DNA of 64,000 nt from Spongiactinospora sp. TRM90649 (GTDB lineage: Bacteria > Actinomycetota > Actinomycetes > Streptosporangiales > Streptosporangiaceae), in contig NZ_JARLTC010000002.1 of NCBI RefSeq assembly GCF_029382225.1, positions 62,001-126,000 on the forward strand, read 5' to 3'. The notes beneath the pieces were generated by a model. That model searched no databases. It had not been told where the DNA came from and saw nothing but the letters and a program-made list of their open reading frames with translations. Made by a program: the position numbers and the translations under genes. Positions 8,719 to 17,445 of this stretch are shown piece after piece. Position 1 is the stretch's first letter; the number at the start of each line of letters is the position of its first letter.

Positions 8719-9339
8719 ATGGGACGCCGCAGCTATGACCAGCACTGTGCGATCGCCCGCGCCCTCGACGTCATCGGGGAGCGCTGGGCGATGCTGATCG
8801 TCCGTGAGCTGCTGTCCGGGCCACGTCGCTACACCGACCTGCACGCCGACCTCCCCGGGGTCAGCACCGACGTCCTGGCCGCCCGGCTGAAGGAGCTGGA
8901 GGGCGACGGCGTGGTCGAGCGCCGCCGCCTGCCCTCGCCCGCCACCGGTCACGCCTACGACCTCACCGCGCGCGGGCGGGCGCTGCTCCCGGCGCTGTCC
9001 GCGCTCGCCGAGTGGGGCGGCGCCGAGCTGGGCGCCCCCCGCCCCACCGACGCGGTCCGCGCGCACTGGTCGGCCATTCCGCTGATCCGCCGCCTGGGCG
9101 GGGTGGCCGCCGAGGGCATCCTCGACGTGCGGCTCGACGAGGGGGCCTTCCACCTCGACCTCACCCCCGCCGGCGCCACCTACCACGACGGCGCGGCCCC
9201 CAAGGCCGACGCCACGCTCACCCTCACCCCCGACGCCTGCCATCTCCTGGTCACCGGCGCGGCGGAGCCGCACGACGTGACCGGCGCCCGGGTGCAGGGC
9301 GACACCCCGCTCGCCGACGCCGTCCGCGCCGCCTTCTAA
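8719..9339 (+). CDS. HxlR-family transcriptional regulator with C-terminal SCP2-like domain
   Basis: 206 aa. The first 100 residues are a classic HxlR winged helix: CAIARALDVIGERWAMLIVRELLSG..RYTDL....GVSTDVLAARLKELE..GVV. The last 80 residues (GVAAEGILDVRLDEGAFHL... ADATLTLTPDACHLLVTG) look like a sterol-carrier/SCP2-type small-ligand domain, a fusion common in actinobacteria. A Cys is at residue 10, the position used for redox or aldehyde sensing in some HxlR proteins (established for the family, untested here). Twin dyads directly upstream suggest it regulates itself and the divergent aminotransferase. Confidence 0.88.
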   Translation: MGRRSYDQHCAIARALDVIGERWAMLIVRELLSGPRRYTDLHADLPGVSTDVLAARLKELEGDGVVERRRLPSPATGHAYDLTARGRALLPALSALAEWGGAELGAPRPTDAVRAHWSAIPLIRRLGGVAAEGILDVRLDEGAFHLDLTPAGATYHDGAAPKADATLTLTPDACHLLVTGAAEPHDVTGARVQGDTPLADAVRAAF

Positions 9340-9353
9340 CTTTGTCTCTCATG

Positions 9354-9382
9354 TTGACGATGTTCTAGCGGGGCGCTAGCGT
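9354..9382 (+). promoter_or_regulatory. Sigma-70-type promoter with embedded palindrome
   Basis: TTGACG (9354-9359), 17-bp spacer, TAGCGT (9377-9382), followed by the ATG of the small HTH gene at 9401. A perfect dyad CTAGCG-GGG-CGCTAG (9365-9379) lies in the spacer and overlaps the -10 box, the position of a repressor operator. No Shine-Dalgarno sequence precedes the ATG, and the predicted leader is only about 11 nt. Confidence 0.5.
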
Positions 9383-9400
9383 CGTGGTAGTTAAAGAACC

Positions 9401-9778
9401 ATGACCGAGCACTATCTGGGCGTCATCGGCGTCGCCGGGGAACTGGGGGTGAGCAGGCACGCCGTGCACAAGTGGCGTTCACGCCACCCGGAGGGCTCCG
9501 ATCACCCGTTCCCCGCTCCCGACGTCGAGGTGGACGGCACGCCAGGCTGGCGCCCCGACCGGGTGAGCGAGATCGTCCGATGGCGCGACGGCCTGCCCGG
9601 CCGGGGTGCGGGCGGCGGCCGTCCCACCCTCGCCCGCCGCGACTACCTCAACGCGGCGATCGCACGCGGCCTTGACAACGACGAGGCGCTGCGCGCCCTC
9701 GCCACGTTCGCGGCCGAGTTCCCCGAGATGACCGAGCCCGAACTCTGCGCCTGGATAGTCGGAAAGTGGCGCGACTGA
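9401..9778 (+). CDS. Small HTH DNA-binding protein, hypothetical
   Basis: 125 aa. The N terminus reads 'GVIGVAGELGVSRHAVHKWRSRHPEGSDHPFPAPDVEV' followed by 'GWRPDRVSEIVRWRDGLPGRG', a pattern of MerR/AlpA-like helix-turn-helix proteins that recognise DNA with one short HTH and a wing. The rest is helical (residues 75-125), rich in Glu/Ala. The operator-like palindrome in its promoter suggests autoregulation. No partner gene is obvious: the next gene is an esterase 30 bp downstream on the same strand, which may be co-transcribed. Confidence 0.65.
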   Translation: MTEHYLGVIGVAGELGVSRHAVHKWRSRHPEGSDHPFPAPDVEVDGTPGWRPDRVSEIVRWRDGLPGRGAGGGRPTLARRDYLNAAIARGLDNDEALRALATFAAEFPEMTEPELCAWIVGKWRD

Positions 9779-9808
9779 CCTGAACCGCACCATGAGAGGC
9801 GATGACGC

Positions 9809-10969
9809 ATGCCCGAGATCGATGGGGAGACCGCACCGGGGTTCGAAGAGGTGCGCGAGGTGTTCGCGGCCGGCCTGGGCGAAGGGGGCGCCGCCGTCGG
9901 CGTCTACCTGCACGGACGGAAGGTCGTCGACCTGTGGGGCGGCCTGGCCGACCCCGGGCGCGACCGCCGCTGGGAACGCGACACCGTGCAGGTGGTGTAC
10001 TCCACCACCAAGGCCGTCACCGCCGCGTGCGCACACCTCGCCGCCCAGCGCGGCGAACTCGACCTCGACGCGCCCGTCGCGGCGTACTGGCCCGAGTTCG
10101 CCGCGAACGGCAAGGCGGACATCCCGGTCCGCTGGCTGCTCACCCACCAGGCCGGGCTCGCCGCGTTCGACCACCCGCTGACCCCCGCCGACGCCGTCGC
10201 CTGGGAACCCGTGGTGTCCGCGCTGGCCGCGCAGCGACCCAACTGGGAGCCCGGCACCGATCACGGCTACCACGCCCACACCTACGGCTGGCTGGTCGGC
10301 GAGGTCGTCCGCCGCGCCACCGGCCGCACGATCGGCACGTTCCTGGCCGACGAGATCGCCGCCCCCCTCGGCCTGGACCTGTGGATCGGCCTGCCGGAGT
10401 CCGAGCACCACCGCACCGGCCGGGTCATCGCCACGCCGCTCGACATGGAGGCGTTCGCCCGGATCGACCTCGACGCCCTGCCCGAGCCGATGCGCGACAT
10501 GATGGCCGCCTACGCCGACCCCACCTCGCTCACCAGCCGCGCGACGTTCGCGTTCCAGCCCGCGCTCGACCACAACGACCCCCGCGAGCTGGCCGCCGAG
10601 ATGCCCTCGACCAACGGCGTCTGCACGGCACGCTCCCTGGCCCGCTTCTACGCCGCGCTGATCGGCGAGGTGGACGGGCACCGGATCCTCAGGCCCGACG
10701 TCCTGGCGGCGGCCATCGCCGAGCGGGCCGCCGGGCTCGACCGGGTGCTGCGCGTGCCGTCCCGGCTGGGCACCGGCTTCGGCCTGCCCACCCCCGACGC
10801 CTTCTGGTACACCACGGCCGCCTTCGGCTTCCCCGGCTACGGCGGCTCGCTCGGCTTCGCCGACCCGGCGAGCGGCCTGGCCTTCGGCTACGTCATGAAC
10901 CGGATCGTCGCGGGCCCGCCCGACTCCCGCGCCGCCGATCTGCTGGCGGCGGTCCGCAAGGCCATGTGA
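9809..10969 (+). CDS. Class C beta-lactamase-fold serine hydrolase (EstB-like esterase)
   Basis: 386 aa. Contains the SxxK nucleophile motif STTK in 'VVYSTTKAVTAACAHL', a YHAHTYGW segment in the place of the Tyr motif of this family, and the C-terminal GYGGSLGFADP block replacing the KTG strand. These features match the serine beta-lactamase/esterase group of cytoplasmic EstB-like enzymes that cleave short esters rather than penicillins. There is no signal peptide. GAGAGG lies 9 nt before the ATG. Substrate unknown. Confidence 0.85.
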   Translation: MPEIDGETAPGFEEVREVFAAGLGEGGAAVGVYLHGRKVVDLWGGLADPGRDRRWERDTVQVVYSTTKAVTAACAHLAAQRGELDLDAPVAAYWPEFAANGKADIPVRWLLTHQAGLAAFDHPLTPADAVAWEPVVSALAAQRPNWEPGTDHGYHAHTYGWLVGEVVRRATGRTIGTFLADEIAAPLGLDLWIGLPESEHHRTGRVIATPLDMEAFARIDLDALPEPMRDMMAAYADPTSLTSRATFAFQPALDHNDPRELAAEMPSTNGVCTARSLARFYAALIGEVDGHRILRPDVLAAAIAERAAGLDRVLRVPSRLGTGFGLPTPDAFWYTTAAFGFPGYGGSLGFADPASGLAFGYVMNRIVAGPPDSRAADLLAAVRKAM

Positions 10970-11065
10970 TCCGGTTCTTTGCCGGGGCGATACCGAATGA
11001 TCCCAGGTCAGGCGACACGCGGTACATAGACTCGACGCGCACCGGATCAACCAGGAGTTCCCGCC

Positions 11066-11362
11066 GTGGCCGAGTTCGACCCACCGGAAAGCGTCGTGCT
11101 GGCGATGGTGACCTTCCTCGCCGCGAGCGAGCGGGTCACCGAGATCGCCGCCGGGCATCCGCCGCCCACCAAGGTCGCGGCCGGGGAGGCGCGGGTCACC
11201 GACGAGCAGCGCCACGACCTCGCGACGGCGCGCGCCGACGAGCAGCGCGCGGCGCGCGAGCTGCGCTACCACGAGTGGTGGGCGTCCCTTGAGCCCGAAC
11301 ACCGGGTCGAGGCCGACATGTACGTCCGCCGCCTGGCCCAGGACCGGATGCGTCAGAGCTGA
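11066..11362 (+). CDS. Small charged hypothetical protein
   Basis: 98 aa starting at a GTG with AGGAG 8 nt upstream. The protein is helical and strongly charged, with a central Arg/Glu/Ala-rich stretch that could form a coiled coil (ARADEQRAARELRYHEWW). I do not recognise a family. The good ribosome site and codon bias support it being real. It converges on the aminotransferase ending at 11381. Confidence 0.6.
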   Translation: MAEFDPPESVVLAMVTFLAASERVTEIAAGHPPPTKVAAGEARVTDEQRHDLATARADEQRAARELRYHEWWASLEPEHRVEADMYVRRLAQDRMRQS

Positions 11363-11380
11363 CGGCCGCGCGCTCCCCGG

Positions 11381-12604
11381 TCAGTGCACGTGGGCGCGCG
11401 GGAGATCCTGGGAGCTGAGCAGCCGCTGCAGGCGTTCCAGCCCGGTCTGGAGGCTCTGGTCGTCCAGGGCGTAGGACAGGCGCAGGCAGCCGGGGGCGCC
11501 GAACGCCTCACCGGGCAGCAGCGCCACCGACGCCTCGTCCAGGATGAACGTCGCCAGTTCGGCGGTGTTCGCGAAGGAGTGGCCGAGGATCGACTTGGTG
11601 AGCAGGCGCTTGACGGAGGGGAAGCAGTAGAAGGCGCCCTGCGGGGTGGGACAGTCGACGCCACGGATGCCCTGCAGGACGTTCACCATCAGGCGGCGGC
11701 GCCGGTCGTAGGCGGCCAGTACGCCGTCGAACCCCGGGCGGCCGTTGCGCAGCGCGCAGATCGCGGCGACCTGGGCGACATTGGTGACGTTGGACGACAT
11801 GTGCGACTGGAAGTTGACGGCCGCCTTGATCGCGGCGGTGGGGCCGTAGATCCAGCCCACGCGCCACCCGGTCATCCCGTAGGTCTTGGACACCCCACCG
11901 ATGACGAGGCACCGGCCGGCCACCTCGGGGGCCGCGGCGGGCATGGACCGGGCGACGGCTCCGTCGTAGACGAGATGCTGGTAGATCTCATCGCTGATCA
12001 CCCAGATGCCGCGCCGCGCCGCCCAGACGCCGATGGCCCGGGTCTCCTCCGGGGTGTACACGGTGCCGGTCGGGTTGGCGGGCGAGCCGAAGAACAGCAC
12101 CTTCGTCCGCGGCGACACGTGCGCGTCCAGGAGTTCGGGCGTCACCTTGTAGTCGGTGCGATCGCCGGTGTGGACGGTGACGGGGGTCGCGCCGGCCAGC
12201 CGTACGGCTTCGGGGTAGGTGGTCCAGTAGGGGGCGGGGATCAGCGCCTCGTCGCCGCCGTCGAGCAGGACCATGCAGGCGAGGTAGACGGCCTGCTTGG
12301 CGCCGTTCGTCACCAGGATGTCGCCGTCGGCGACGGTGAGGCCGGTGTCCGCCAGGATGGTCTCGGCGACGGCCCTGCGCAGTTCCGGCAGTCCCGCCGC
12401 CGAGGTGTAACGATGGTTGACGGGGTCTCCGCAGGCCCGCTGGGCCGCCTCGACGATGTGTCCGGGGGTGGGGAAGTCGGGCTCACCCGCGCCGAAGCTC
12501 ACGATGCGATGCCCGGCGGCCCGCAGCTCGGCCGCCCGCGATGAGACCGCCATGGTCGCGGAGCCCGCGATGGCGCCCGCTCGTTCGCTCAATCCGATGG
12601 ACAT
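11381..12604 (-). CDS. Class I aspartate-type aminotransferase
   Basis: 407 aa, PLP-dependent fold type I. Visible blocks: GAGEPDFPTPGHI, TNGAKQAVYLA, SPANPTGTVYT, DEIYQHLVYD, and the Schiff-base region GVSKTYGMTGWRVGW. The motif set is that of aspartate/prephenate aminotransferases (AspB/AspC-1b group). ATG at 12604 is chosen: GGAGA sits 5 nt upstream, whereas the in-frame GTG at 12619 overlaps the upstream stop. It is the last gene of a GntR-regulator/aminotransferase/aminotransferase operon next to a peptide importer, so it probably removes amino groups in that catabolic pathway rather than serving biosynthesis. Confidence 0.88.
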   Translation of the reverse strand: MSIGLSERAGAIAGSATMAVSSRAAELRAAGHRIVSFGAGEPDFPTPGHIVEAAQRACGDPVNHRYTSAAGLPELRRAVAETILADTGLTVADGDILVTNGAKQAVYLACMVLLDGGDEALIPAPYWTTYPEAVRLAGATPVTVHTGDRTDYKVTPELLDAHVSPRTKVLFFGSPANPTGTVYTPEETRAIGVWAARRGIWVISDEIYQHLVYDGAVARSMPAAAPEVAGRCLVIGGVSKTYGMTGWRVGWIYGPTAAIKAAVNFQSHMSSNVTNVAQVAAICALRNGRPGFDGVLAAYDRRRRLMVNVLQGIRGVDCPTPQGAFYCFPSVKRLLTKSILGHSFANTAELATFILDEASVALLPGEAFGAPGCLRLSYALDDQSLQTGLERLQRLLSSQDLPRAHVH

Positions 12605-12615
12605 GGTTTCTCCGT

Positions 12616-13689
12616 TCACGATGACGAGTCGGCGAGGGTTCTGAGGAAGGCGTCGTTCTCATCGGGACTCCCCACCGTCACGCGCAGCCAGCCGGCCGGG
12701 CCCAGATCGCGGACGAGCACACCGTGCGCGGCGAGCCGGGACGCCACGTGCGTGGAGTCGCCGCCGGTGTCGAAGAACAGGAAGTTCGCGTCGCTCGGCG
12801 CGACGTCGTGTCCCGCGCGGACCAGCGCGTCGCGCACCCTCCGGCGCTCGGCGAGGATGCCGGGGACGTGCGCCAGGAGTTCTTCGGAACGTTCCAGCGC
12901 GGCGAGCGCGACCGCCGTCGTCAGCGTCGACAGATGGTACGGCAGCGCGACCAGGCGCAGCGGCTCCAGCACGCCCGGCGCGGCGAGCAGGAAGCCCGCT
13001 CGGATCCCGGCGAAGCCGAACGCCTTGGACATGGTCCGGGAGATCACCAGCCGAGGGTGATCGGAGAGCATTCCGGCCCGGCTGCCCAGGCGGGAGAACT
13101 CGACATACGCCTCGTCGAGGACGACGAGCCCCGGCGCCGCGCTCAGGACGGCGTCCAGGGTCGCGGGGTCCAGCGGCGTTCCCGTCGGGTTGTTGGGCGC
13201 GCAGAGAAAGACGAGGTGCGGCCGGTGCGCCCGCACGGCGGCGGACGCGGTCTCTGCGTCGAGGCCGAAGTCGCCGCCGCGAGCGCCCGCCGCCCACCGG
13301 GTGCCGGTGATCGCGGCGATCCGCTCGTGCATGGAGTACGTGGGACCGAACCCGAGTGCCGTGCGGCCGGGGCCGCCGTAGGCCAGCAGGAGATGGAGCA
13401 GCACCTCGTTGGAGCCGTTGCCCGGCCAGACCATGTCGGGCCGTACGTCATGCCCGACATATCGGGCCAGTGCCGTGCGCAGGGCTGTCAGGTCGGTGTC
13501 CGGGTACCGGTTGGTGGTGGCCAGCGCCCCGGCGGCGGCGTCGCGCAGCGCCTCCAGGTGACGGCCCCGTGGCGGGAACGGGCTCTCGTTGTTGTTCAGC
13601 GGCGCGACCGGAGCCCCGGCCGAGGGGAACGGGCGGTTGTCGTACGGGCGGGCCGTCCGCAGATCAGCACGGACCAGCAGGGGTGACAT
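12616..13689 (-). CDS. HisC-like (histidinol-phosphate-type) aminotransferase
   Basis: 357 aa, usual HisC length. Shows LNNNESPFPP near the N terminus, WPGNGSNEVL, FLCAPNNPTGTPL, LDEAYVEFS, and the PLP-lysine block SRTMSKAFGFAGIRAGF. Despite the HisC fold, it lies between a GntR regulator (abutting, TGAATG) and another aminotransferase instead of in a his operon. It probably acts on another amino acid or amine in the local catabolic cluster; biosynthetic HisC function is not supported by context. Confidence 0.85.
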   Translation of the reverse strand: MSPLLVRADLRTARPYDNRPFPSAGAPVAPLNNNESPFPPRGRHLEALRDAAAGALATTNRYPDTDLTALRTALARYVGHDVRPDMVWPGNGSNEVLLHLLLAYGGPGRTALGFGPTYSMHERIAAITGTRWAAGARGGDFGLDAETASAAVRAHRPHLVFLCAPNNPTGTPLDPATLDAVLSAAPGLVVLDEAYVEFSRLGSRAGMLSDHPRLVISRTMSKAFGFAGIRAGFLLAAPGVLEPLRLVALPYHLSTLTTAVALAALERSEELLAHVPGILAERRRVRDALVRAGHDVAPSDANFLFFDTGGDSTHVASRLAAHGVLVRDLGPAGWLRVTVGSPDENDAFLRTLADSSS

Positions 13690-14385
13690 TCATTCTCCGG
13701 TGTCGTCTGATGTCCCGTTGATCCGCGCGAGCAGGCGGTACATCGAGGTCTTCCAGTTGCTCTCCAACTCGCGGGCGGCCGCGGCCAGATCCCGGGCGGC
13801 CAGCGCCTCGGCGATGCGCGTGTGCTGGTGAAGCGACTCCTGGACACTCTCCCGATCGCCCAGGTAGGCGTGTTCGTAGCGATGGACCACGCGTTTCGTG
13901 TCGTTGATCATGTCGATCAGCCGGCCGTTGGGGCAGACCTCCAGCAGGCTGGCGTGCCACTCGTCGTCGGCGCGCTGTGTCTCGCGGACGTCGCCGGCCG
14001 CCGCCATCCGCTCAGCGAGCTCGATGAGGCGCGGCGCCAGGGCGGCGAGCTCATCGGGGTCGGAGAGGGTGATCGCGAGCACTTCGAGCTGCGCGATGAT
14101 CGGGTAGCTCTCGCGGATGTCCCGCTCGCTGAGCGCCGCGACCCAGTAGCCTCGGTTCGGGCGGGCGTCGAGGATGCCTTCCTGCGCCAGGCTCGCCAGC
14201 GCCTCGCGAAGCGGGGTGCGGCTGACGCCGATCTCGGCGGCCAGATGGACCTCGTTGATACGAGAGCCCACGGGAAATCTGCCTTGCAGGAGACGATCGA
14301 GGATCTCGTCTCTCACTTGCTCACGCAAGAGCTTGCGGGCGACCGCCATCTCGTCTCCAGGGCATGCTTTCGGTGATGTAGTCAT
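13690..14385 (-). CDS. GntR-family transcriptional regulator (FadR/FCD subfamily)
   Basis: 231 aa. N-terminal winged helix (LREQVRDEILDRLLQGRFPVGSRINEVHLAAEIGVSRTPLREALASLAQEG) and a C-terminal all-helical FCD ligand domain with the metal-binding pattern D..WH (RADDEWHASLLE) and later H residues (HRYEHAYLG, HQHTRIAEAL). FCD domains bind carboxylates or amino acids. It is the first gene of the operon with the two aminotransferases and divergent from the diaminopropionate lyase-like gene. A dyad spans its own start codon, implying autoregulation. Confidence 0.93.
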   Translation of the reverse strand: MTTSPKACPGDEMAVARKLLREQVRDEILDRLLQGRFPVGSRINEVHLAAEIGVSRTPLREALASLAQEGILDARPNRGYWVAALSERDIRESYPIIAQLEVLAITLSDPDELAALAPRLIELAERMAAAGDVRETQRADDEWHASLLEVCPNGRLIDMINDTKRVVHRYEHAYLGDRESVQESLHQHTRIAEALAARDLAAAARELESNWKTSMYRLLARINGTSDDTGE

Positions 14386-14430
14386 GAGAATACTACATAC
14401 TGAACTCAGAGTGCAGCAGCGCTACTCTGA
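14376..14430. promoter_or_regulatory. Dyads in the GntR/ammonia-lyase divergent promoter
   Basis: Three symmetric elements lie in the short divergent region. ATGTAGT (14376-14382) and ACTACAT (14392-14398) form a 7-bp inverted repeat with a 9-nt spacer that includes the GntR start codon. CTGAACTCAG (14400-14409) fits the CTG-N4-CAG pattern seen at the two other promoters of the cluster. TCAGAGT (14406-14412) and ACTCTGA (14424-14430) form a third inverted repeat. Binding by the GntR protein is inferred from position and symmetry. Confidence 0.5.
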
Positions 14431-14468
14431 TCGCGATTCCCATCCCGCCCCCTCCCGGAGGCCGTATC

Positions 14469-15659
14469 ATGCCCGATTTCGCCCTTCACAGATCACCGAG
14501 AGTCACCAGAACGCCGGGCCTCGGCGAGGATCCCCGCGACGCCCCCCGACGATTCCACCGGTCGATGCCGGGCTACGCCCCCAGCCCGCTCGCCGACTCC
14601 CCCGAGCTGGCACGGCGGATGGGGGTGGGCAGCGTCCTGATCAAGAACGAGCAGACCCGCCTCGGGCTGCCCTCGTTCAAGATCCTCGGGTCGTCGTGGG
14701 GCATTCATCGTACGTTGTGCGAGCGCCTGGACCTGGATCCCGGCATCTCCTTCGAGGAGCTGCGCCGGGCCGCCGGGCCGCTCCGGGACCACCTGCTGAC
14801 CTGCGCCACCGACGGAAACCATGGCCGGGCCGTGGCCCACATGGCCAGGCTCCTCGGCCTGCGCTCCCGCATCTACGTGCCGGTGGACGTGTCGGCGTCA
14901 CGGGCCGCGGCGATCGAGAGCGAGGGGGCGGAGGTCGTCCGGGTGTTCGCCGGATACGACGACGCGGTGCGTTACGCCGCCGTGCAGGCCGACCGCGATC
15001 CGCACGCCATCCTGGTCTCCGACACCGCCTGGCCGGGATACGAGACGGTGCCCAGGCGGGTGATCGAGGGCTACTCGACGATCTTCCTCGAACTGGACGA
15101 GCAGCTCGTGGAGCGCGGGCTCGATCCCGAGGCCGCGGTGGACCTGGTGATCGTGCCGGCCGGGGTGGGCGCCTTCGCCGCGGCCGTCTGCCTGCACTTC
15201 GGCCCGCGCCCGGCGACGCGCGTCGCCACCGTGGAGCCGGACAGCGCCGACTGCGTGCACCGCTCGCTGCGGGCCGGCGTCCGCACCACCGTCCCGGGGC
15301 CGCACTATTCCATCATGGCGGGCCTGAACTGCGGCGAGACGAGCGTGGTGGCCTGGCCGATCCTGCTCGGCACCGTCGGCGCGTCCATCACGGTGGACGA
15401 CCGGGCGGCCCGCGAGGCCATGCGGATCTTCGCGGAGAGCGGCGTCGAGTCGGGAGAGAGCGGCGCCGCCTCACTCGCGGGCGCGCTGCTGGTGTCGGAG
15501 GACTCCGGCATCCGGGCCGAGCTGGGCCTGACGCCCGAGAGCACGATCCTGCTGCTGAACACCGAGGGCGCCAGCGACCGCGAGAGCTACCGGCACATCG
15601 TGGGAGCCCTTTCCACCGTGACCGACCACCCGGACACCGCCAGGCTATTTGCGGGGTAA
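14469..15659 (+). CDS. dpaL: Diaminopropionate ammonia-lyase-like PLP enzyme
   Basis: 396 aa, close to the length of E. coli YgeX/DpaL. Fold type II PLP enzyme: PLP lysine in RLGLPSFKILGSSW (K71), pyridine-phosphate region TDGNHGRAVA, and a late 'VGAFAAAVCLHF' glycine-poor cofactor loop. DpaL converts 2,3-diaminopropionate to pyruvate and ammonia. Other beta-eliminating amino acid lyases share the fold, so the exact substrate is inferred. It is divergent from the GntR regulator and followed by a peptide ABC importer, which suggests breakdown of an imported, diaminopropionate- or serine-type amino acid. Confidence 0.8.
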   Translation: MPDFALHRSPRVTRTPGLGEDPRDAPRRFHRSMPGYAPSPLADSPELARRMGVGSVLIKNEQTRLGLPSFKILGSSWGIHRTLCERLDLDPGISFEELRRAAGPLRDHLLTCATDGNHGRAVAHMARLLGLRSRIYVPVDVSASRAAAIESEGAEVVRVFAGYDDAVRYAAVQADRDPHAILVSDTAWPGYETVPRRVIEGYSTIFLELDEQLVERGLDPEAAVDLVIVPAGVGAFAAAVCLHFGPRPATRVATVEPDSADCVHRSLRAGVRTTVPGPHYSIMAGLNCGETSVVAWPILLGTVGASITVDDRAAREAMRIFAESGVESGESGAASLAGALLVSEDSGIRAELGLTPESTILLLNTEGASDRESYRHIVGALSTVTDHPDTARLFAG

Positions 15660-15708
15660 TGTCCGATTCGGCGGGCGTTTTCCCAGGAAAGTTCTTCCCG
15701 ACACCTTC

Positions 15709-15753
15709 TTGACACCGGCGCGCACACATCTGCATTCTGTGTGCAGAACGCAG
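15709..15753 (+). promoter_or_regulatory. Promoter and operator of the peptide-importer operon
   Basis: TTGACA (15709-15714) is followed by a 24-bp dyad at 15730-15753: CTGC, A, TTCTG, TGTG, CAGAA, C, GCAG, with only the A/C pair breaking symmetry. The dyad covers the expected -10 region. Its core TTCTGT..(G)CAGAA matches the site upstream of the amidohydrolase genes at 21284. Confidence 0.55.
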
Positions 15754-15847
15754 TTAGAAGCGTGTGGGGGACCTGCCTCGACTGCCCGTTGTCAACCGAC
15801 CGCCTGATCCGGCGTCCATCGACGAAACCAACAGAGGTGGGAGGATT

Positions 15848-17431
15848 GTGTTCCTTCGCGCCAGAGGCCTTGCGGCCGTCGGCATAGTCTCAGTTCTGTC
15901 CTTGTCCATCGCTTCCTGTGGGAGCGCCCCGGCCGCAGGCAAGGAGGGGTCGTTCTCCGCGGCGATCCTCGAACCCTCCTCGCTGCTGCCGGCCAACTAT
16001 TCAGAGGTCTACGGCTCGCAGGTCGTGTCCGCGCTGTTCACGCCACTGGTGACGTTCGACGTCAAGACCAACCAGATCCGGCTGGACGTCGCCCAGAGCA
16101 TCGAGAGCGACGACAGCAAGCACTGGAAGGTCACCCTCAAACCGGGGTGGAAATTCCACAACGGCGAGGCGGTCACCTCCCGCTCGTTCGTGGACGCGTG
16201 GAACTTCGCCGCCGCCAAGAAGTCGGCGCAGCTCAACGCATACGTCTTCGGCGACATCGAGGGCTACGCCGACGTCAGGTCCGGAAAGACGGACAAGATG
16301 ACGGGCCTGAACGTCATCGACGACCTGAACTTCGAGATCAAGCTGTCCCGCGCGTGGTCGCAGTTCAAGCAGTTGCTCGGCTACCCGGCGTTCTCGCCGC
16401 TGCCGTCCGTCGCCTACGCCGACCCCCGGGCGTTCGAGCAGCGGCCGATCGGGAACGGTCCTTTCGCGATGGCGGACGCCTGGCAGCACGACCAGTTGAT
16501 CACCCTGCGCCGCAACGACTCCTACGCCGGCGTCAAGGCCAAGGCGATGGGCGTCAACTTCAAGATCTACCAGAGCTTCGACACCGCCTACAACGACCTG
16601 CTCGCCGGCAATTTGGACGTGCTGCCCGCCGTGCCCACCGCGCGGATCACCGAGGCCAAGGGCCAGCTCGGGGACCGCTTCGGCGAATCTCCCAGCGGCC
16701 GGATGGAGTACCTCGGCTTCCCGGTGAAGAGCGAGAAGTTCAAGTCGGCCGGAGTGCGCAAGGCCGTCTCCATGGCCATCGACCGGGACGCCATCACCAA
16801 GGCGATCTTCAGAGGCACGCGCACGCCCGCGACCGGCTTCGTCCCGCCCGTCGTCCCCGGCGCCGCGCAGGACGCCTGCGGCACGCTGTGCCGTCACGAC
16901 GCCGCCGCGGCCAAGGCGGCCTTCGACGAGGCCGGCGGTGTTCCCGGCGGCTCCTTCACCATCGGCTACAACAGCGACGCGCCCGAGAACAAGGAATGGG
17001 TCGAGGCCGCCGCGCGGCAGATCTCCAAGTCCCTTGGCCTGAACGTGCAGACCAAGGCGTATCCCAAGCTCGCCGTCCTGCTCGGCGACCTGGGCAGCGG
17101 GAAGGTCGACACCGCCTTCCGCACCGCCTGGACCTTCTACTTCCCCAGCCCGGAGAACTACCTCAAGCCGCTGTTCACCCAGGACGCGGGAGAGAACTTC
17201 TCCGGCTACGCCAACGACGAGTTCGAGAAGCTGCTGCGCGACGGCGCCGCCGCCCACGACACCGAGACCGCCACCGCCAAGTACGCCGAGGCCGAGAAGG
17301 CGCTTTTGCAGGACATGCCGTACGTGCCGCTGTGGTACCAGGGCACGATGTCCGGGCACTCCAAGCGGGTCGGCGACGTGAGCGTGGACGCCTTCCGCAG
17401 GCTGCGGATCGAGTCCGTGGTCGTCAAGTAG
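15848..17431 (+). CDS. Peptide-type ABC transporter substrate-binding lipoprotein (SBP family 5)
   Basis: 527 aa. The start is the GTG at 15848 after GGTGGGAGG, which gives a proper lipoprotein signal peptide: hydrophobic segment then SIAS-C with the lipid-anchor Cys at residue 24. The mature part is an OppA/DppA-like periplasmic-type binding protein (FTPLVTFD, LKPGWKFHNGEAVTS, NGPFAMADAWQHDQLITLRRND, AVSMAIDRDAITKAIF). It delivers peptides or similar solutes to the permeases encoded immediately downstream. An open frame extends upstream to 15764 but lacks a ribosome site and would bury the signal sequence. Confidence 0.93.
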   Translation: MFLRARGLAAVGIVSVLSLSIASCGSAPAAGKEGSFSAAILEPSSLLPANYSEVYGSQVVSALFTPLVTFDVKTNQIRLDVAQSIESDDSKHWKVTLKPGWKFHNGEAVTSRSFVDAWNFAAAKKSAQLNAYVFGDIEGYADVRSGKTDKMTGLNVIDDLNFEIKLSRAWSQFKQLLGYPAFSPLPSVAYADPRAFEQRPIGNGPFAMADAWQHDQLITLRRNDSYAGVKAKAMGVNFKIYQSFDTAYNDLLAGNLDVLPAVPTARITEAKGQLGDRFGESPSGRMEYLGFPVKSEKFKSAGVRKAVSMAIDRDAITKAIFRGTRTPATGFVPPVVPGAAQDACGTLCRHDAAAAKAAFDEAGGVPGGSFTIGYNSDAPENKEWVEAAARQISKSLGLNVQTKAYPKLAVLLGDLGSGKVDTAFRTAWTFYFPSPENYLKPLFTQDAGENFSGYANDEFEKLLRDGAAAHDTETATAKYAEAEKALLQDMPYVPLWYQGTMSGHSKRVGDVSVDAFRRLRIESVVVK

Positions 17432-17445
17432 CCAGAGGATCGACC

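Noticed and set aside
12616..13689. Naming this gene hisC (histidine biosynthesis)
   Set aside because: The fold matches, but no his genes are nearby and it is embedded in a GntR-controlled catabolic operon, so specificity cannot be claimed.
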